This document shows positions 34,434-46,700 of a stretch of 64,000 nt of DNA, piece after piece. The notes beneath the pieces are model-generated. The model was not told the origin of the DNA. It worked only from the letters and a program-made list of their open reading frames with translations, and made no database searches. The translations under genes were made by a program, and so were the position numbers. This stretch comes from Pachypanchax playfairii (lineage: Eukaryota > Chordata > Actinopteri > Cyprinodontiformes > Aplocheilidae): assembly GCA_006937955.1 (NCBI GenBank), contig SSNP01000123.1, positions 308,894 to 372,893 on the forward strand. Direction: 5' to 3'. Position 1 is the first letter of the stretch; each line of letters starts with the position of its first letter.

Positions 34434-34769
34434 GGTGGTGATAAAACCCGAGTTCTACCGAGTTCGAACGGCCTGTATCTGTTTTGTCACAACTCCTTTG
34501 TTCGTTGGTATTCGGCAGCTCCCGCAGTTGAAACCACACCTGACGTCTGACGTTGTCATGCGCAACGGGGCAGGAAACAGTATACCTTGCTCTCATAGGT
34601 TAGTTTGTTAGCCAATCTGAGTCTAGCAAATTCAAATAATGAATATAAACGAGCTGCTGACAAAGCAGTCTGACGGAACCAGCCGAATTTTGATGCAGAC
34701 AGATTGAAAGATCTGTTAATCAGTGTTTCCTAACGGTTTTTAGATATTAAATGTTTCATATTACTGGTT

Positions 34770-35411
34770 AAAGCTGGAGTGCGTAACTTCTGTCGCCCCC
34801 TAGCGGAATTTTTGCGTCATTACAACAATGAAGCTGGCGCTTCCATATGACGTAAGCCCAACTGCCACCGCTTTATCTCTGCCGTTGTGATTCCAACCGG
34901 TATCTGTCTTAATCAAGCTTCAAATTCAGTCTGTTTACTTTACCTGGCTCTATATTTGTTTCAATAAATATAATTTCATTGTTGAAAAAATCAAGAGAAA
35001 CCAGTAAAATATAAAAATACTGGTAAAAAAACCTTCAGAGTTCAGGTTGGATTGTTTACAGGTTTGATTGTTCACTTTAATCTACATTTAACAGTTTGGT
35101 GTTGAAATTTATTAGTCAGCTGTTGGGGCCACAATGATCTATTTGTCTTATTCAGTGAATTTTTTCAGTTTTGACACGATGCAGAATCCTGCAGTCAGCT
35201 GCACTGATCTGACTGACTGAAAAACCGTTACACTGGCAAACTGACACAGATAGAGACAGAATCAGCTGGAACTTCGGCGCTCTGATTTTCATCTGGTGCA
35301 CATTTTATATTTTGACAGTGTGTGCGGACCTGCGGACCACTTATGTGCACCCCTGAACATAACATATGTTATCTACAGCTCAGCTACACACCGTCTCTAC
35401 AGAGTAACACT
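34770..35411. repeat. Probable interspersed repeat, function unknown
   Basis: It begins GCTGGAGTGCGTAACTTCTG with TCGCCCCCTAGCGG, a motif I associate with a common fish repeat. It abuts the broken end of the MITE copy B and runs to the single N at 35,412. No coding frame. Confidence 0.3.
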
Positions 35412-35412
35412 N
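35412..35412. other. Single ambiguous base (assembly mark)
   Basis: One N between unrelated repeat DNA and the interior of an LTR. A nominal one-base gap often marks a join of unknown size or an overlap repair. Confidence 0.7.
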
Positions 35413-36026
35413 ATATATATACAGTGGAGAATGTGCTCGGTGATCTGGTGCGTCAGGTGGATCTCAGGACTGTAAGGGGAGAGGAGAGTTAGTGCTCGAG
35501 CCGGTTGATGAGAGCAGGAGATATTGCAGGGTAAGGATGATGAGGAGTGACTCACTGAGTTTGAAGCAGGTAATGCTCGGGAGGAGGACAGGTCCAGTGC
35601 GGTGCTGTGCGGGGAGGTGGTGAGTCCAGGTCGGGTGAGAACGCTGGAGGGAGGTAGTGAAGGTTCCAGGAGATCAGGCGCTGGACACAGAGGGATCCTC
35701 GGACACACAAGGAGCAGGGTGACGATAATCCTGAAGACAACAGGTTAATCGAACACAGGAAAACTCTCTCATAAAGCACAACAAGAAACTCGGAATTATC
35801 ACTAGGAATGAATCACTAGGAGGGCACATAGAAGCTACCATGTAGGTTAACAACCAGGCGCTGAATGAACGTCTGCCTTGTCCTTAAGTAGCACCCTGCT
35901 CCTCATCAGCTCTGATCTCCACCAGGTGTAATCAATCTACCTCGCGCTCCAGCGTAGCTTCACTCTGCAAGCAGATGACTCACCCGACACAGAAAATACA
36001 CAGCACATAATACACTGAACCTGACA
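35413..36026 (-). mobile_element. Third LTR of the same chromovirus family, truncated
   Basis: It aligns with the LTRs at 28,760-29,377 and about 33,820-34,433 (for example ATTGCAGGG, TGGACACAG, CTTGTCCTTAAGTAGC) with more differences than those two have from each other. It has the intact GAACCTGACA border at 36,026, but its opposite end, about 110 bp, is missing at the N. A solo LTR or one end of another element. Confidence 0.85.
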
Positions 36027-37070
36027 TTCAGGACCTGTACATTTCCAGGACCTGTAAACCTCCAGGACCTGTAAACCTCCAGGACCTGTACATTTCCAGG
36101 ACCTGTAAACCTCCAGAGCCTGTAAACCTCCAGGACCTGTACATTTCCAGGACCTGTAAACCTCCAGGACCTGTAAACCTCCTGGACCTGTAAACCTCCA
36201 GGACCTGTACATTTCCAGGACCTGTAAACCTCCAGGGCCTGTAAACGTCCAGGACCTGTAAACCCCTAGGACCTGTACATTCCCAGGACCTGTAAACCTC
36301 CAGGATCTGTACATTTCCAGGACCTGTAAACCTCCAGGACCTGTAAACCTCCAGGACCTGTACATTTCCAGGACCTGTAAACCTCCAGGACATGTACATT
36401 TCCAGGACATGTAAACTTCCAGGACCTGTACATTTCCAGGACCTGTAACTTCCAGGACCTGTAAATTTCCAGGACCTGTAACTTCCAGGACCTGTAAACT
36501 TCCAGGACCTGTAAACTTCCAGGACCTGTAAACCTCCAGGACCTGTACATTTCCAGGACCTGTAAACCTCCAGGGCCCGTAAACCTCCAGGGCCTGTAAA
36601 CCTCCAGGGCCCGTAAACCTCCAGGACCTGTAAACCTCCTGGACCTGTAAACCTCCAGGGCCTGTAAACTTCCAGGATCCGTACATTTCCAGGACCTGTA
36701 AACCTCCAGGACCTGTAAACCTCCAGGACCTGTACATTTCCAGGACATGTAAACTTCCAGGACTTGTACATTTCCAGGACCTGTAACTTTCAGGACCTGT
36801 AACTTTCAGGACCTGTAAACATCCAGGACCTGTAAACCTCCAGGACCTGTACATTTTCAGGACCTGTAAACCTCCAGGGCCTGTAAACCTCCAGGACCTG
36901 TACATTTCCAGGACCTGTAAACCTCCAGGACCTGTAAACCTCCAGGACCTGTACATTTCCAGGACCTGTAAACCTCCAGGGCCTGTAAACCTCCAGGACC
37001 TGTACATTTCCAGGACCTGTAAACCTCCAGGGCCCGTAAACCTCCAGGACCTGTACACCTCCAGGACTCT
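36027..37070. repeat. 17-bp minisatellite (CCAGGACCTGTAAACCT type)
   Basis: About 60 copies of a 17-bp unit in two main variants, GTAAACCTCCAGGACCT and GTACATTTCCAGGACCT, often arranged as one of the second per two of the first. Since 17 is not a multiple of 3, a stop-free unit reads through all minus-strand frames with a 17-residue period (RSWRFTGPGGLQVLEMY). The resulting 373-codon frame is a by-product. The array begins exactly at the LTR border. Confidence 0.92.
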
Positions 37071-37755
37071 GAAGCCTGCAGGAGAGATTGTGGCTGATTC
37101 TTCTCATCTTGAACATATTTCAGACTCTCTCATCTGGAAGAAGCTCTGGTCCATCAGGATCATCATGTCCTTATGAACTCTTAGGGTTGTATTTGTTAAA
37201 AAGCTGCAGGTTTTAAAAACAGCTGGTTTTATTTTGCTCAGTGGGAGTTTGACTCTGTTCAGTGCTGCATGAAGATTTTGGGTGAAACATTTAATGTTAA
37301 GATTTCCATCTGAAAGTGGTTGATGATGACACGACACAGCGTTTCCTCTGCAGGTTGCTGGAGTTAACATGGTGTGTAGTGACATGTAGTGCCGCGTGTT
37401 CAAACCTGAACATGTCAGCCGTCGGCGCCATGAGCTCTTTATTCATACCAGCCAGCAGCTGTTTGTTCTGTTAAAGTTTAGAACAAATCTGTGATTTAAA
37501 ACTAAAACAGTCCAAATCAGTTGCTTTGGACTGTTTTTATCTACAGGATGTAAACAGAGAATCAGCTGGGATGAAACAATCAGCTGTTCAATGTGTTCAT
37601 ATTTCCAGGTTTAATAGAAAGTTTAGACCAAAACAAAACCTTAAATGATTCTATGTGATGGTCACATATCAAAGCCCTGTGATGCTCCTCTGAGGTGGAA
37701 TATGAATAAACTCGGAGGCACTCACTGCTTCTTCTACTTTCTCTCTCCTTCTCAG
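37071..37755. other. Upstream/intronic DNA of the PLC-delta gene, no exon recognised
   Basis: Looked at for the missing first part of the PH domain; nothing convincing was found. The minus-strand frame 37,104-37,403 has no domain. Confidence 0.4.
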
Positions 37756-40700
37756 TCTCTGTTATGGAGGTGGAATGTGTTCGTGAAGGCTTCCAGCCAG
37801 AGACACCGAGGAAGATGCTCAGCTCTGTTACAGAGAGCCAGTGTTTCACCATAGTCTTCAAAGGAACCCGCAAGAGCCTGTATCTCTGCTGCAACAGCCC
37901 GGAGGAGGCTCGGTGCTGGATCCGCGGCATCAGAACCCTGCAAGACCGGGTGAACAACATGTCCCACAAGGAAAAACTTGACCAATATCCTTCAGCTGCT
38001 GCTACTGGGTTTAAATTAAGATCCATTTCAACATTTCATGGGATTTTTTTATAGAATGTTGAAATAACTTGATGTTAATTGGAGCAATTTAAAGAAACTA
38101 AACTGAACGTACCTGATATAATGTGGAACATATTGGGATTGAACTGAACTAGTTGTAACCCAGTAAGTGATGCAGACAGACACCAGCTCCCCACTGAACA
38201 AACAGACCTGCACCAAACACATCCGTTCCTTCATGTTGGGATTTACACCTGAAACGAACCTGGATTTTGTTACTAAACATCTGGATCATTTATTGTAGAG
38301 TTCCATGCAGATGTGTTAAAACAGCTTGACAGACAGAAAGACAGGTAATTAAAGGTAATGAAATTAGATGTGGAGCTTTTAACTCTGAACTCTTAACTGA
38401 AAACAGATGAAGCTGCTTGTATGAGAAGTTCTTATATGAACCTGGTGCAGAATGGACATGTGTTTCTAACCCAGATGAGAGCCACTGTCTGCTGCTTCCT
38501 TGACGACGTTTGTCTTACCTGGATTCATTCCTACCTGAGTTGGGCAGATCACAATCGTGATGACAAGCTCAGTTATGATGAGGTTCAAAATCTGCTGCAG
38601 AAGATCAACATTAACCTGAGTGATCAGTACGCACGCAGCCTGTTTCAGGTAGAGGACCATGCATGCACACGCACGCGCACACATGCACGCACACTCACAT
38701 ACACACGCAGGCACACACACAAGTTTGTTTTGCTATCCTTATGGGGACCGTCCATTGACTTCCATTGATTTTAGTAACTAGATTTATACCTAACCCAAAC
38801 CCTTTTACTAACCTTAACCATTACTGATCTATAACTAACCCTAAGACTAACTAAAACTCTATTCACACCATACCTATAAATCTAACCCCTAACCCTAAAA
38901 AGGGGAGTCCCCCTCATGGGGACCAGGCTTCGGTCCCCACAAGAACCCTCGGACCCCAGAAAGATAGTAAAAGTCAGGAAACTGGTCCTTAGGAGGTCAG
39001 AAAAACAAGCCCACACACACACACACACAGTGAGAACTGAATATACATGTGACCCTCGTCAGGTGGGGACTGACGGCTAATCAGAGTGTAAATCTTTGTC
39101 TAAATAACAGAAATGTGACGAGTCAGCGAATGAGCGTCTGGACCAAGAAGAGATTGATGTTTTCTGCAGGGAGTTACTCCGCAGACCAGAACTGGATGCC
39201 ATCTTCATCCTTTACTCTGCAAACGACTGTGTGCTTTCCACTTTGGACCTGAGGGATTTCTTGAAGGATCAGGGAGAGGACGCTTCACTCACACACGCCC
39301 AAAGCCTCATAGTCACCTATGAGAGGAACGAGTGGGGTACGGTACCTGAACTTACTCTGGGTTCACCTCAAACAAGCTGCCTGTTACACTTGAAAGCTGA
39401 AATAACATTTAAAAACCAGATTTCTAACATTCACTCAGACATTTTAACAAACTTTTGATTGTCTGTGTTCGTGTGCTTTACCTTCTGCAGCCCAGAGGAA
39501 CCAGTTCATGACCCGCAATGGATTTACCTTATACATGCTGTCCAAGGAGAACTGTGTGTTCAACCCGGAACACGATCTGGTTTACCAAGACATGAAGCAT
39601 CCACTGGCACACTACTTCATTTGCTCCTCCCACAACACCTACCTCACCAAGGACCAGGTTTTTGGGGACAGCAGCACAGAGCCATACATACAGTAAGTAG
39701 AGCTTTGTACCATCCATCCATCCATCCATCCATCCAGCCGTCCGTCCGTCCGTCCGTCCGTCCGTCCGTCCATCCATCCATCCATCCATCATCCGTCCGT
39801 CCGTCCTTCCATCCATCCACCCATCCATCCATCCATCCATCCATCCATCCATCCATCCATCCATCCATCCATCCATCCATCCATCCATCCATCCATCCAT
39901 CCATCCATCCATCCATCCATCCATCCATTATTAAACCTGAAACTGTTTGCGGCTTCTTATTTTGATTTTTACCGCCTTTGAAAAGCGTCTTAACTCGGAG
40001 ACACAGACAGACGTGTGGATCATTCCAGCACAGTTAGTGCTGCGTCTCCCAGGGTAGATGGTCCAGTGTGTGTCACAGGTTTTGAATGCAGTGTTACGCG
40101 AGCAGATACATTAATTTACGCACCAGGTCGCTCTGATCGCTGTTGTTTACTGTGTGTTGCACAACATTCAACACATCACATAGTGGAGCCTCTTTGCTGC
40201 AGCTCAACAGTATATTTTTTGTCTCTTCTGCTCATATTTGAAGCTCCAATGGCTCGAATTTCATTTTCTGTTTGCGCCTTTCTTGCGTCCGCGAGAGAAT
40301 AGCGCCATCAAACTCCTCATTTGAATATTACTTTTTTCGCCACTTAACAATTACACAATCAGTCCTAGTAGATCACCCGCAAATCAGGAACATGCAAAAA
40401 TTTTGCGGCGCACGCAATTTTGCGCTCCTTACTTGGAATGTTAATAAATCAGACCCATAGTGTGTTTTAACTCCTCCAGCTGCAGTATTGGTAAATGGGA
40501 AATGGCGTGTACCTGTATAGCGTTTTACTCAGATCCTACGACCCCCAAAGCGCTTCACACTACAGTATGTCATTCACCCATTCACACACACGTTTGGTGA
40601 TGATGAACTACACACATGTTGTAACCACAGCTGTCCTGGAACACACTGACAGAGGCCAGACCCTCCGACCACCACCAAACAGGCTAAGTGGGTGAAATGT

Positions 40701-43700
40701 ATTGCCCAAGGACACAACGGCCAGGCGATCTTTTTCTCCGGGTGGAGCGGGGATTCGAGCCGGTGACCTTCCGGTTACCAGACGATCCGCTCTACCACGA
40801 CCACCCCCATTACACATCTGCTCTGTATCTTCTTTCATGTCTTCTGACTTTTCTCTTAGAGCTTTAAGTCAAGGCTGTCGCTGTGTGGAGCTCGACTGCC
40901 ATGATGGAAATGATGGAGAACCGATTATAACACACGGACATACATTAACCTCTAAAGTGGACTTTGTGGACGTCATTCAGACCATCAATGAGTTCGCTTT
41001 TAAAGTGAGTAGTTTATTAGAGTCAAATTCCCTCTGGTCTCACAAACAAACACACAACTTCTACACTCCCTCCACATTTATTACTGTCAGTGGAATCTTT
41101 GTCTCGGTTTAAATGGTTTAAACATAGCAGCTACAGTCCAAAGGTGTTGGTCTAGATCAGGGGTGGGCAACTCCAGGCCTCGAGGGCCACTATCCTGCAN
41201 NNNNNNNNNNNNNNNNNNNNNNNNNNNNNNNNNNNNNNNNNNNNNNNNNNNNNNNNNNNNNNNNNNNNNNNNNNNNNNNNNNNNNNNNNNNNNNNNNNNN
41301 NNNNNNNNNNNNNNNNNNNNNNNNNNNNNNNNNNNNNNNNNNNNNNNNNNNNNNNNNNNNNNNNNNNNNNNNNNNNNNNTGCAGGATAGTGGCCCTCGAG
41401 GCCTGGAGTTGCCCACCCCTGATCTAGATTGAGGTCCAGTAACAGGAGAGGTTCTGAGGTCCAGTGAGCTCACTGTCCTGGTAACAACAACCAGTCAGCA
41501 GCAGAATCTCATAACGATAATGAGACACTGTTAAACTATGTAGGGATTTGATAGACAAGTTAAAATGAGTTATTCTTATATGAGGTCATATAGAACTTTT
41601 ATTTAAAGCTAAATAAAAAGCCTTTTTATAACTCTCAGGTCTCAAACGTTTAGCTGCTCATTCTTCCACACCAGCTTCTCACCTCTGATCTCTGCTCAGT
41701 CCTGGTCGGTTCATCACATGTGGCTTTTCTGCTGCTCCATTACAACATGTGGCCTGACATCGTCCAGATGTTACCAGAGTCGCTCACATCAGGATCAGAC
41801 ATCAGTAACTCCAGGACAGATTTCTGATGGATTTTAGTCTCTTATTTCTCTCCTTCTTCTGCTCTGATCTGTTTATCTGTTCCTTTACATCCACCATGAC
41901 ACTGAGACTGACCGTGTTTGATCAGCAGAACTGGAAGGAACCAATTTCAGCTCAAACATTTAAACCCTGAGAAACAACATGTCTGCTGTGGTTTTCATAG
42001 CTTTGTTTACACTCCCGTTCCAGCATTTCATCACAGTTTGAGAACATTGTGGAATTATGCTGCAATATTCTGTAAATATGCATGTTTGAGGCTTAATTAC
42101 CAGAAGTCTTCATATCCAGATTTATGTGGGAAAGTCTACAGGCCAGAATGAAATTATTTATTGATATGAAGTAATAAATAACACATTAAATGACATGTCA
42201 GAGACATTTTACTGTAATTTACAATAGATCTAATTGATCTCTGGAAAGACACTGAATGTTTAGTTGTAAAACGCCAAATATTGTCTGTTCTGATGCAGAG
42301 TTTGGTCTTTAGATCTAAATCCACAGGCTGGTTCGAGTACTGTAGCCACATTCTGTCTTCATTCTATCATTTTTACTCTGACAGTCATCTTACCCAATGA
42401 AAGCTGATGTCCCTGTATGTCTCTGACTCAGGCGTCTCCCTACCCTCTGATCCTGTCCCTGGAGAACCACTGCACCACTGAGCAACAGAAAGTAATGGCT
42501 CAACACTTCAAGTCCATTCTGGGGGACAAGTTACTCACTAAGCCCCTCAAAGGTCTGGATTCCTGCTGCCTTCCTTCTCCAGAGGTAAATAATACCAGAA
42601 CTGAGCAGTAAACTGAGAGACCTGCTGTGTCTGTGGATACTAAGAGACAGACTGTCCTCCTGAAGCATGTTAGGGTTAAACATACAGTGTCCAGTATTGA
42701 TTTAATTTAATTAAATAAAGACTGGAAATGAAACCGGTTGTGTGTGATACTGCCCTCTACAGGTGAAGTTAGACTATGTGTCATCTCATCAAGTTAAAAG
42801 ACTTTTATTCTACATGTTATGAAACAATGTGAAAAGCTGTTAATGAACTGGTCTGTGTGTGTTTGTGATTTACAGACATTGAGTTACAGACATCACAGTT
42901 AGTGAAGCTGAAGTAGAAACTCTACCACTGTCTCATTCACAGAAACAACACAAACAAAACACATGAAGAAGAAAACGTTTCAGCTACATGAACAGTTTTA
43001 GGTCATTTAATGTTTACACAGATGTTAGAGTTTGAGAACCTGCAGCTGTTGGAGAGGATGTTCCTCACTGGAACAGAAAACTAACAGTGTGAATCCCTGA
43101 TTGTGTGTGCAGGATTTAAAAGGTAAAATCCTGTTGAAAGGAAAGAAGATGAAGACAGACGAGGAATGTTCGTCCAGTTCTTCAGATTGCAAACCTTTGG
43201 ATGAAGAGACCATCAGTAGTGACAGAAACCCCAGTGGGAAGAATGAGGAGAAGCAGGTCCAGCTCACAGTGAGTGATGTTTCAGGGGGATTTGCATATAA
43301 AACCACTGTGTGTGTAGTGATGTGATGGTATCTGTAATCCCAGCCAGGTGTGTCCAAGCTGAGTCCAGAGCTGTCAGAACTGTTGGTGTATGCTCACAGT
43401 GTTCCCTTTAAAAGCTTCGAGCAGGCTGCCAAAAGTCCAGCCACGGACATGTCTTCTTTCTCTGAGAGTCAAGCACTCAGGCTCATTAAGGATTCAGGTG
43501 GGCTGTATGCTGATCCCCTAAAGCAGAATGTTCTCTTGATCAGCAGTTAAACAGATTAAATAAACCAGCTCATCTTAGACTAGATGGACTGAAGGAGCAC
43601 CCTTGTCCCGTCTCTGCAGGGATGCAGTTTGTACGTCACAACAGTCACCAGCTCAGCAGGATCTACCCCTCAGGTCGTCACATCCTGTCAGCTAACTACA

Positions 43701-46700
43701 ACCCTCAGGAGATGTGGAATGCAGGCTGTCAGATTGGTGAGAGTTTGTTTCTGCTTGTTTCTCTCTGTGTCCACCGTCCAGTGGACAACTGAAACATGGA
43801 CATTGTAGAGATGGTAACATCACTGTGCTGTCTCCTGTCCAGTTGCTCTGAACTTCCAGACTCCTGGTGAGGAGAGAGACCTGAACCAGGGCAGGTTCCT
43901 GCAGAACGGTCGGTGTGGTTATGTCCTGAAGCCTCCTTACATGTGGCAGCCTGACACCACCTTCAGTCCAGATAATGTAGGAGGAGGTCCAGGCCATAGA
44001 CCCGTCCTGCTCACTGTTCAGGTAAGATGGTGCTGAACCCGTCCAGGAACAACAGGAAGTCTGAGAAAAAGAACTTTTAAAATCAAAAACATCTAAAGAC
44101 CAATTAGTTGTCCATTAAAGACATGAATATAAAGCAGCTGTTACTGATGTGTGTAATATTGATTTGGATGTGAATGTCCCTGTTTCAGTTTTTTGACGGG
44201 GGACTGATGGAGTTACATATCTGAGTCCATCAGTGCAGGTTCTCTGTACTCCTGAATTTTGGAACAGGAAGTAACCAGACATCCACTCCTGGTTCTTCCA
44301 GATGTTTCATGTCTCAACACAAAGCTTTCCTTCTTGTTTTCTTTCTAAGAAGCAAGAAAGGAAGTCCAGTTGCTCTCAGTTCTAGTACTTAGAACATCAT
44401 ATTGAACCCAAACAGAAAGATAATCCAAAGAGGAATGCAGCACTCTGTTTACCCTGTTCATGTTCTGTTAAACCAGATTATTTCAGCTCAGCAGCTTCCA
44501 AAACCAGAATGGGTCAATCTCAAATCCATCGTGGACCCCCAAGTCAGAGTGGAGATACACGGAGTTCCCATTGACAACATGAAGAAGAAAACCCTGCATG
44601 TGGACAACAACGGTATTTACATACTTTTACTACAAAACTGCAGATCAACATGTATATAGAACTAGACAGAACAGAAACCTGATGCATGACCCGCCCCCCA
44701 GTCGCTGTAGTACATTTTAAAGAGGCAAATTTCATGTTGGCCTAGGCGATTAATTGTTTCAATGAATTAATTCAAATATTTTGTTGCGGGCAAATAAAGA
44801 TTTTGTGTAGTGGCGCCTTTTGGCTCCCTGGAGTTTCCATAGCATTAGTTTCACATGGTTTGTCGCGACAGACGTGCAGCAAGAGACCTCACACCGCAAC
44901 ATTTACCTAAAGCCCATCACAGTCAAGTGCAGCAACACCACGAACTCATTCTAATACCTGAAACAGGAAACAGACATCCAGCCAAATGATGGAAAACACC
45001 TGTCTCTCTGAGATGAACAAACCCCACAGTGACCAACAAACCTTAGCTAAACAGAGCTAACTGTAGCTGAATGATTTGCACAAAGCACTGCAAACAGGAA
45101 AGAGAACAATGGTAAATGTCCTGTATTTGTATAACGCTTTTCTAGTCATTCAGTCTTTCACGCTACAAGGTTTTGCATTCACCCATTCATGCAACCCGAT
45201 ATGTAAACCGTGGGGAGGGGGTAGGGGCTAACACTCACACAACCCGATACGCAGATCGGGGGGCAACATGGGGTTCAGTGTCTTGCCCAAGGACATTTCG
45301 ACATGTGGCGGTGGAAGCCGGGATCGATCCACCAACCTTCAAGTTGGAGGACGACCGCTCTAACCACTGAGCCACAGCCGCCCGCTGAATCACTGAAGAG
45401 GTCACTTAAAGTTGTCCGTTGTTTATACATGTTGCTTTCCTTAATAAGCATGGAGAAAATCGGGAAAAATCAGAAATCGAACAAAAAGAATTTATCTGAG
45501 ATTTTATTTTTGTGGTTATTTCTTAAGTATTAACCAGTAATATGTAACATTTTATATCTAAAAAACGTCAGGAAACACTTATTAAACACTTAAACACTTA
45601 TTAACTGTCTGCGTCAAGATTCGGCTGGTTTTGCCAGGCTTCGGGCAGCAACTTATTAATAATCATTATTCGAATTTGCTGGACTCTGATTGGCTAACAA
45701 ACTAGCCTATGAGAGCAAGGTATACTGTTTCCTGCCCCGCTGCGCATGGTAACATCAGATGTTGTGTCTTCCTGTTTGCTACATTATGCTACAGCTTTTA
45801 GCCAGCAGCATGCTAGGCGTGGTTTCAACTGCGGGAGCTGCTGAATACTAACGAACAAAGGAGTTGTGATGAAACAGATACAGGCCGTTTGGACTCGGGA
45901 GAACTCGGGTTTTATCCCCACCTGCGTAGTTTGAGAGATTAAAACTGAAAGAGAAGTTGTTGACCTGTTTTCACACCCACTATGAAGGTAAGAACACCTG
46001 TGGAGCTAAAATATTCAACAGAAACTTCAGAAAAAACGTTTTTAATGGAAGGGCCTCTTTAAGTTTTGTTAAAGACCTCCAGCTGATCCAAAATGATGCT
46101 GCCAGAGTTCTGATGAGAGTTAGAAGGAGAGATCGTATTTCTCCTGTTTTAGCATCACTTCATTGGCTCCCTGTAAAATCCAGAATCCAGTTTAAAACTT
46201 TACTTTTGATGTATGAGGCCTTGAACGACCAAGCTCCATCTTATATTAAAGATCTAATTGTTCCAGATGTTTCTAACAGAACACTCTCAGACTGCAGGTC
46301 TGCTTCTGGTTCCTAGAGGTTCTAAAAGTAGAACAGGAGGAAGAGCTTTCAGTTATCAAGCTCCTCTCCTGTAGAACCAGCTTCCACTTTTTATCCATCA
46401 GACAAAAACTGTTAGATTTAGGACTTGAAACTTTCCTTTTTGATCATCTTATATTACTGTTAGCGCAGGTTCTCCTGATCCATCCCTTTAGTTATGCTGC
46501 TATAGTCTCTGTCTGCTTATAGCTGCAATTAACTTTACATTTAAATGGCAAGTGTTTGTCTGTGTCTCTTTCCTGTCCTGTTAGAGCCCAGTCAGCTGAG
46601 GCAGAAAGCCACCCATCCTGGTTCTGTTAGAGGTTTCTTCCTGATAGATAAAATAATATATACTTTATTAATCCCTCTTGGGGAAATTCAGGCTCTGTAT

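Larger units (their letters stand above)
28570..34769 (-). mobile_element. TTAA-MITE copy B (inverted), split by the chromovirus
   Basis: Left piece 28,570-28,648 (GGTGTTCTTACC to CTACACAGGTGG) and right piece 34,434-34,769 (GGTGGTGATAAAACCCGAG to TTTCATATTACTGGTTA) are the reverse complement of the same MITE. The chromovirus 28,649-34,433 lies between them. Both outer ends of the MITE are lost. Head-to-head with copy A it makes a long interrupted inverted repeat. Confidence 0.8.

Noticed and set aside
35937..37058. 373-codon minus-strand frame of MYRSWRFTGPGGLQVLE repeats
   Set aside because: It is a stop-free reading of a 17-bp minisatellite and is also open in the other minus-strand frames. 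No leader, domain or splice context.
37764..37766. ATG as translation start of PLC-delta
   Set aside because: It lies inside the PH domain and the exon has a clean upstream acceptor (CTTCTCAG at 37,755) in frame with family sequence, so the true start is further upstream.
37580..38026. 148-codon minus-strand frame opposite the first PLC-delta exon
   Set aside because: Antisense shadow of a conserved exon; its translation has no domain.
38800..38905. Telomere-like CCCTAA words as an interstitial telomere
   Set aside because: Irregular words within a dispersed repeat bounded by GGGGACC; no true tandem TTAGGG array.
39529..39965. HPSIHPSI and WMDGWMDG repeat proteins
   Set aside because: Translations of the CCAT tetranucleotide array next to PLC-delta exon 4.
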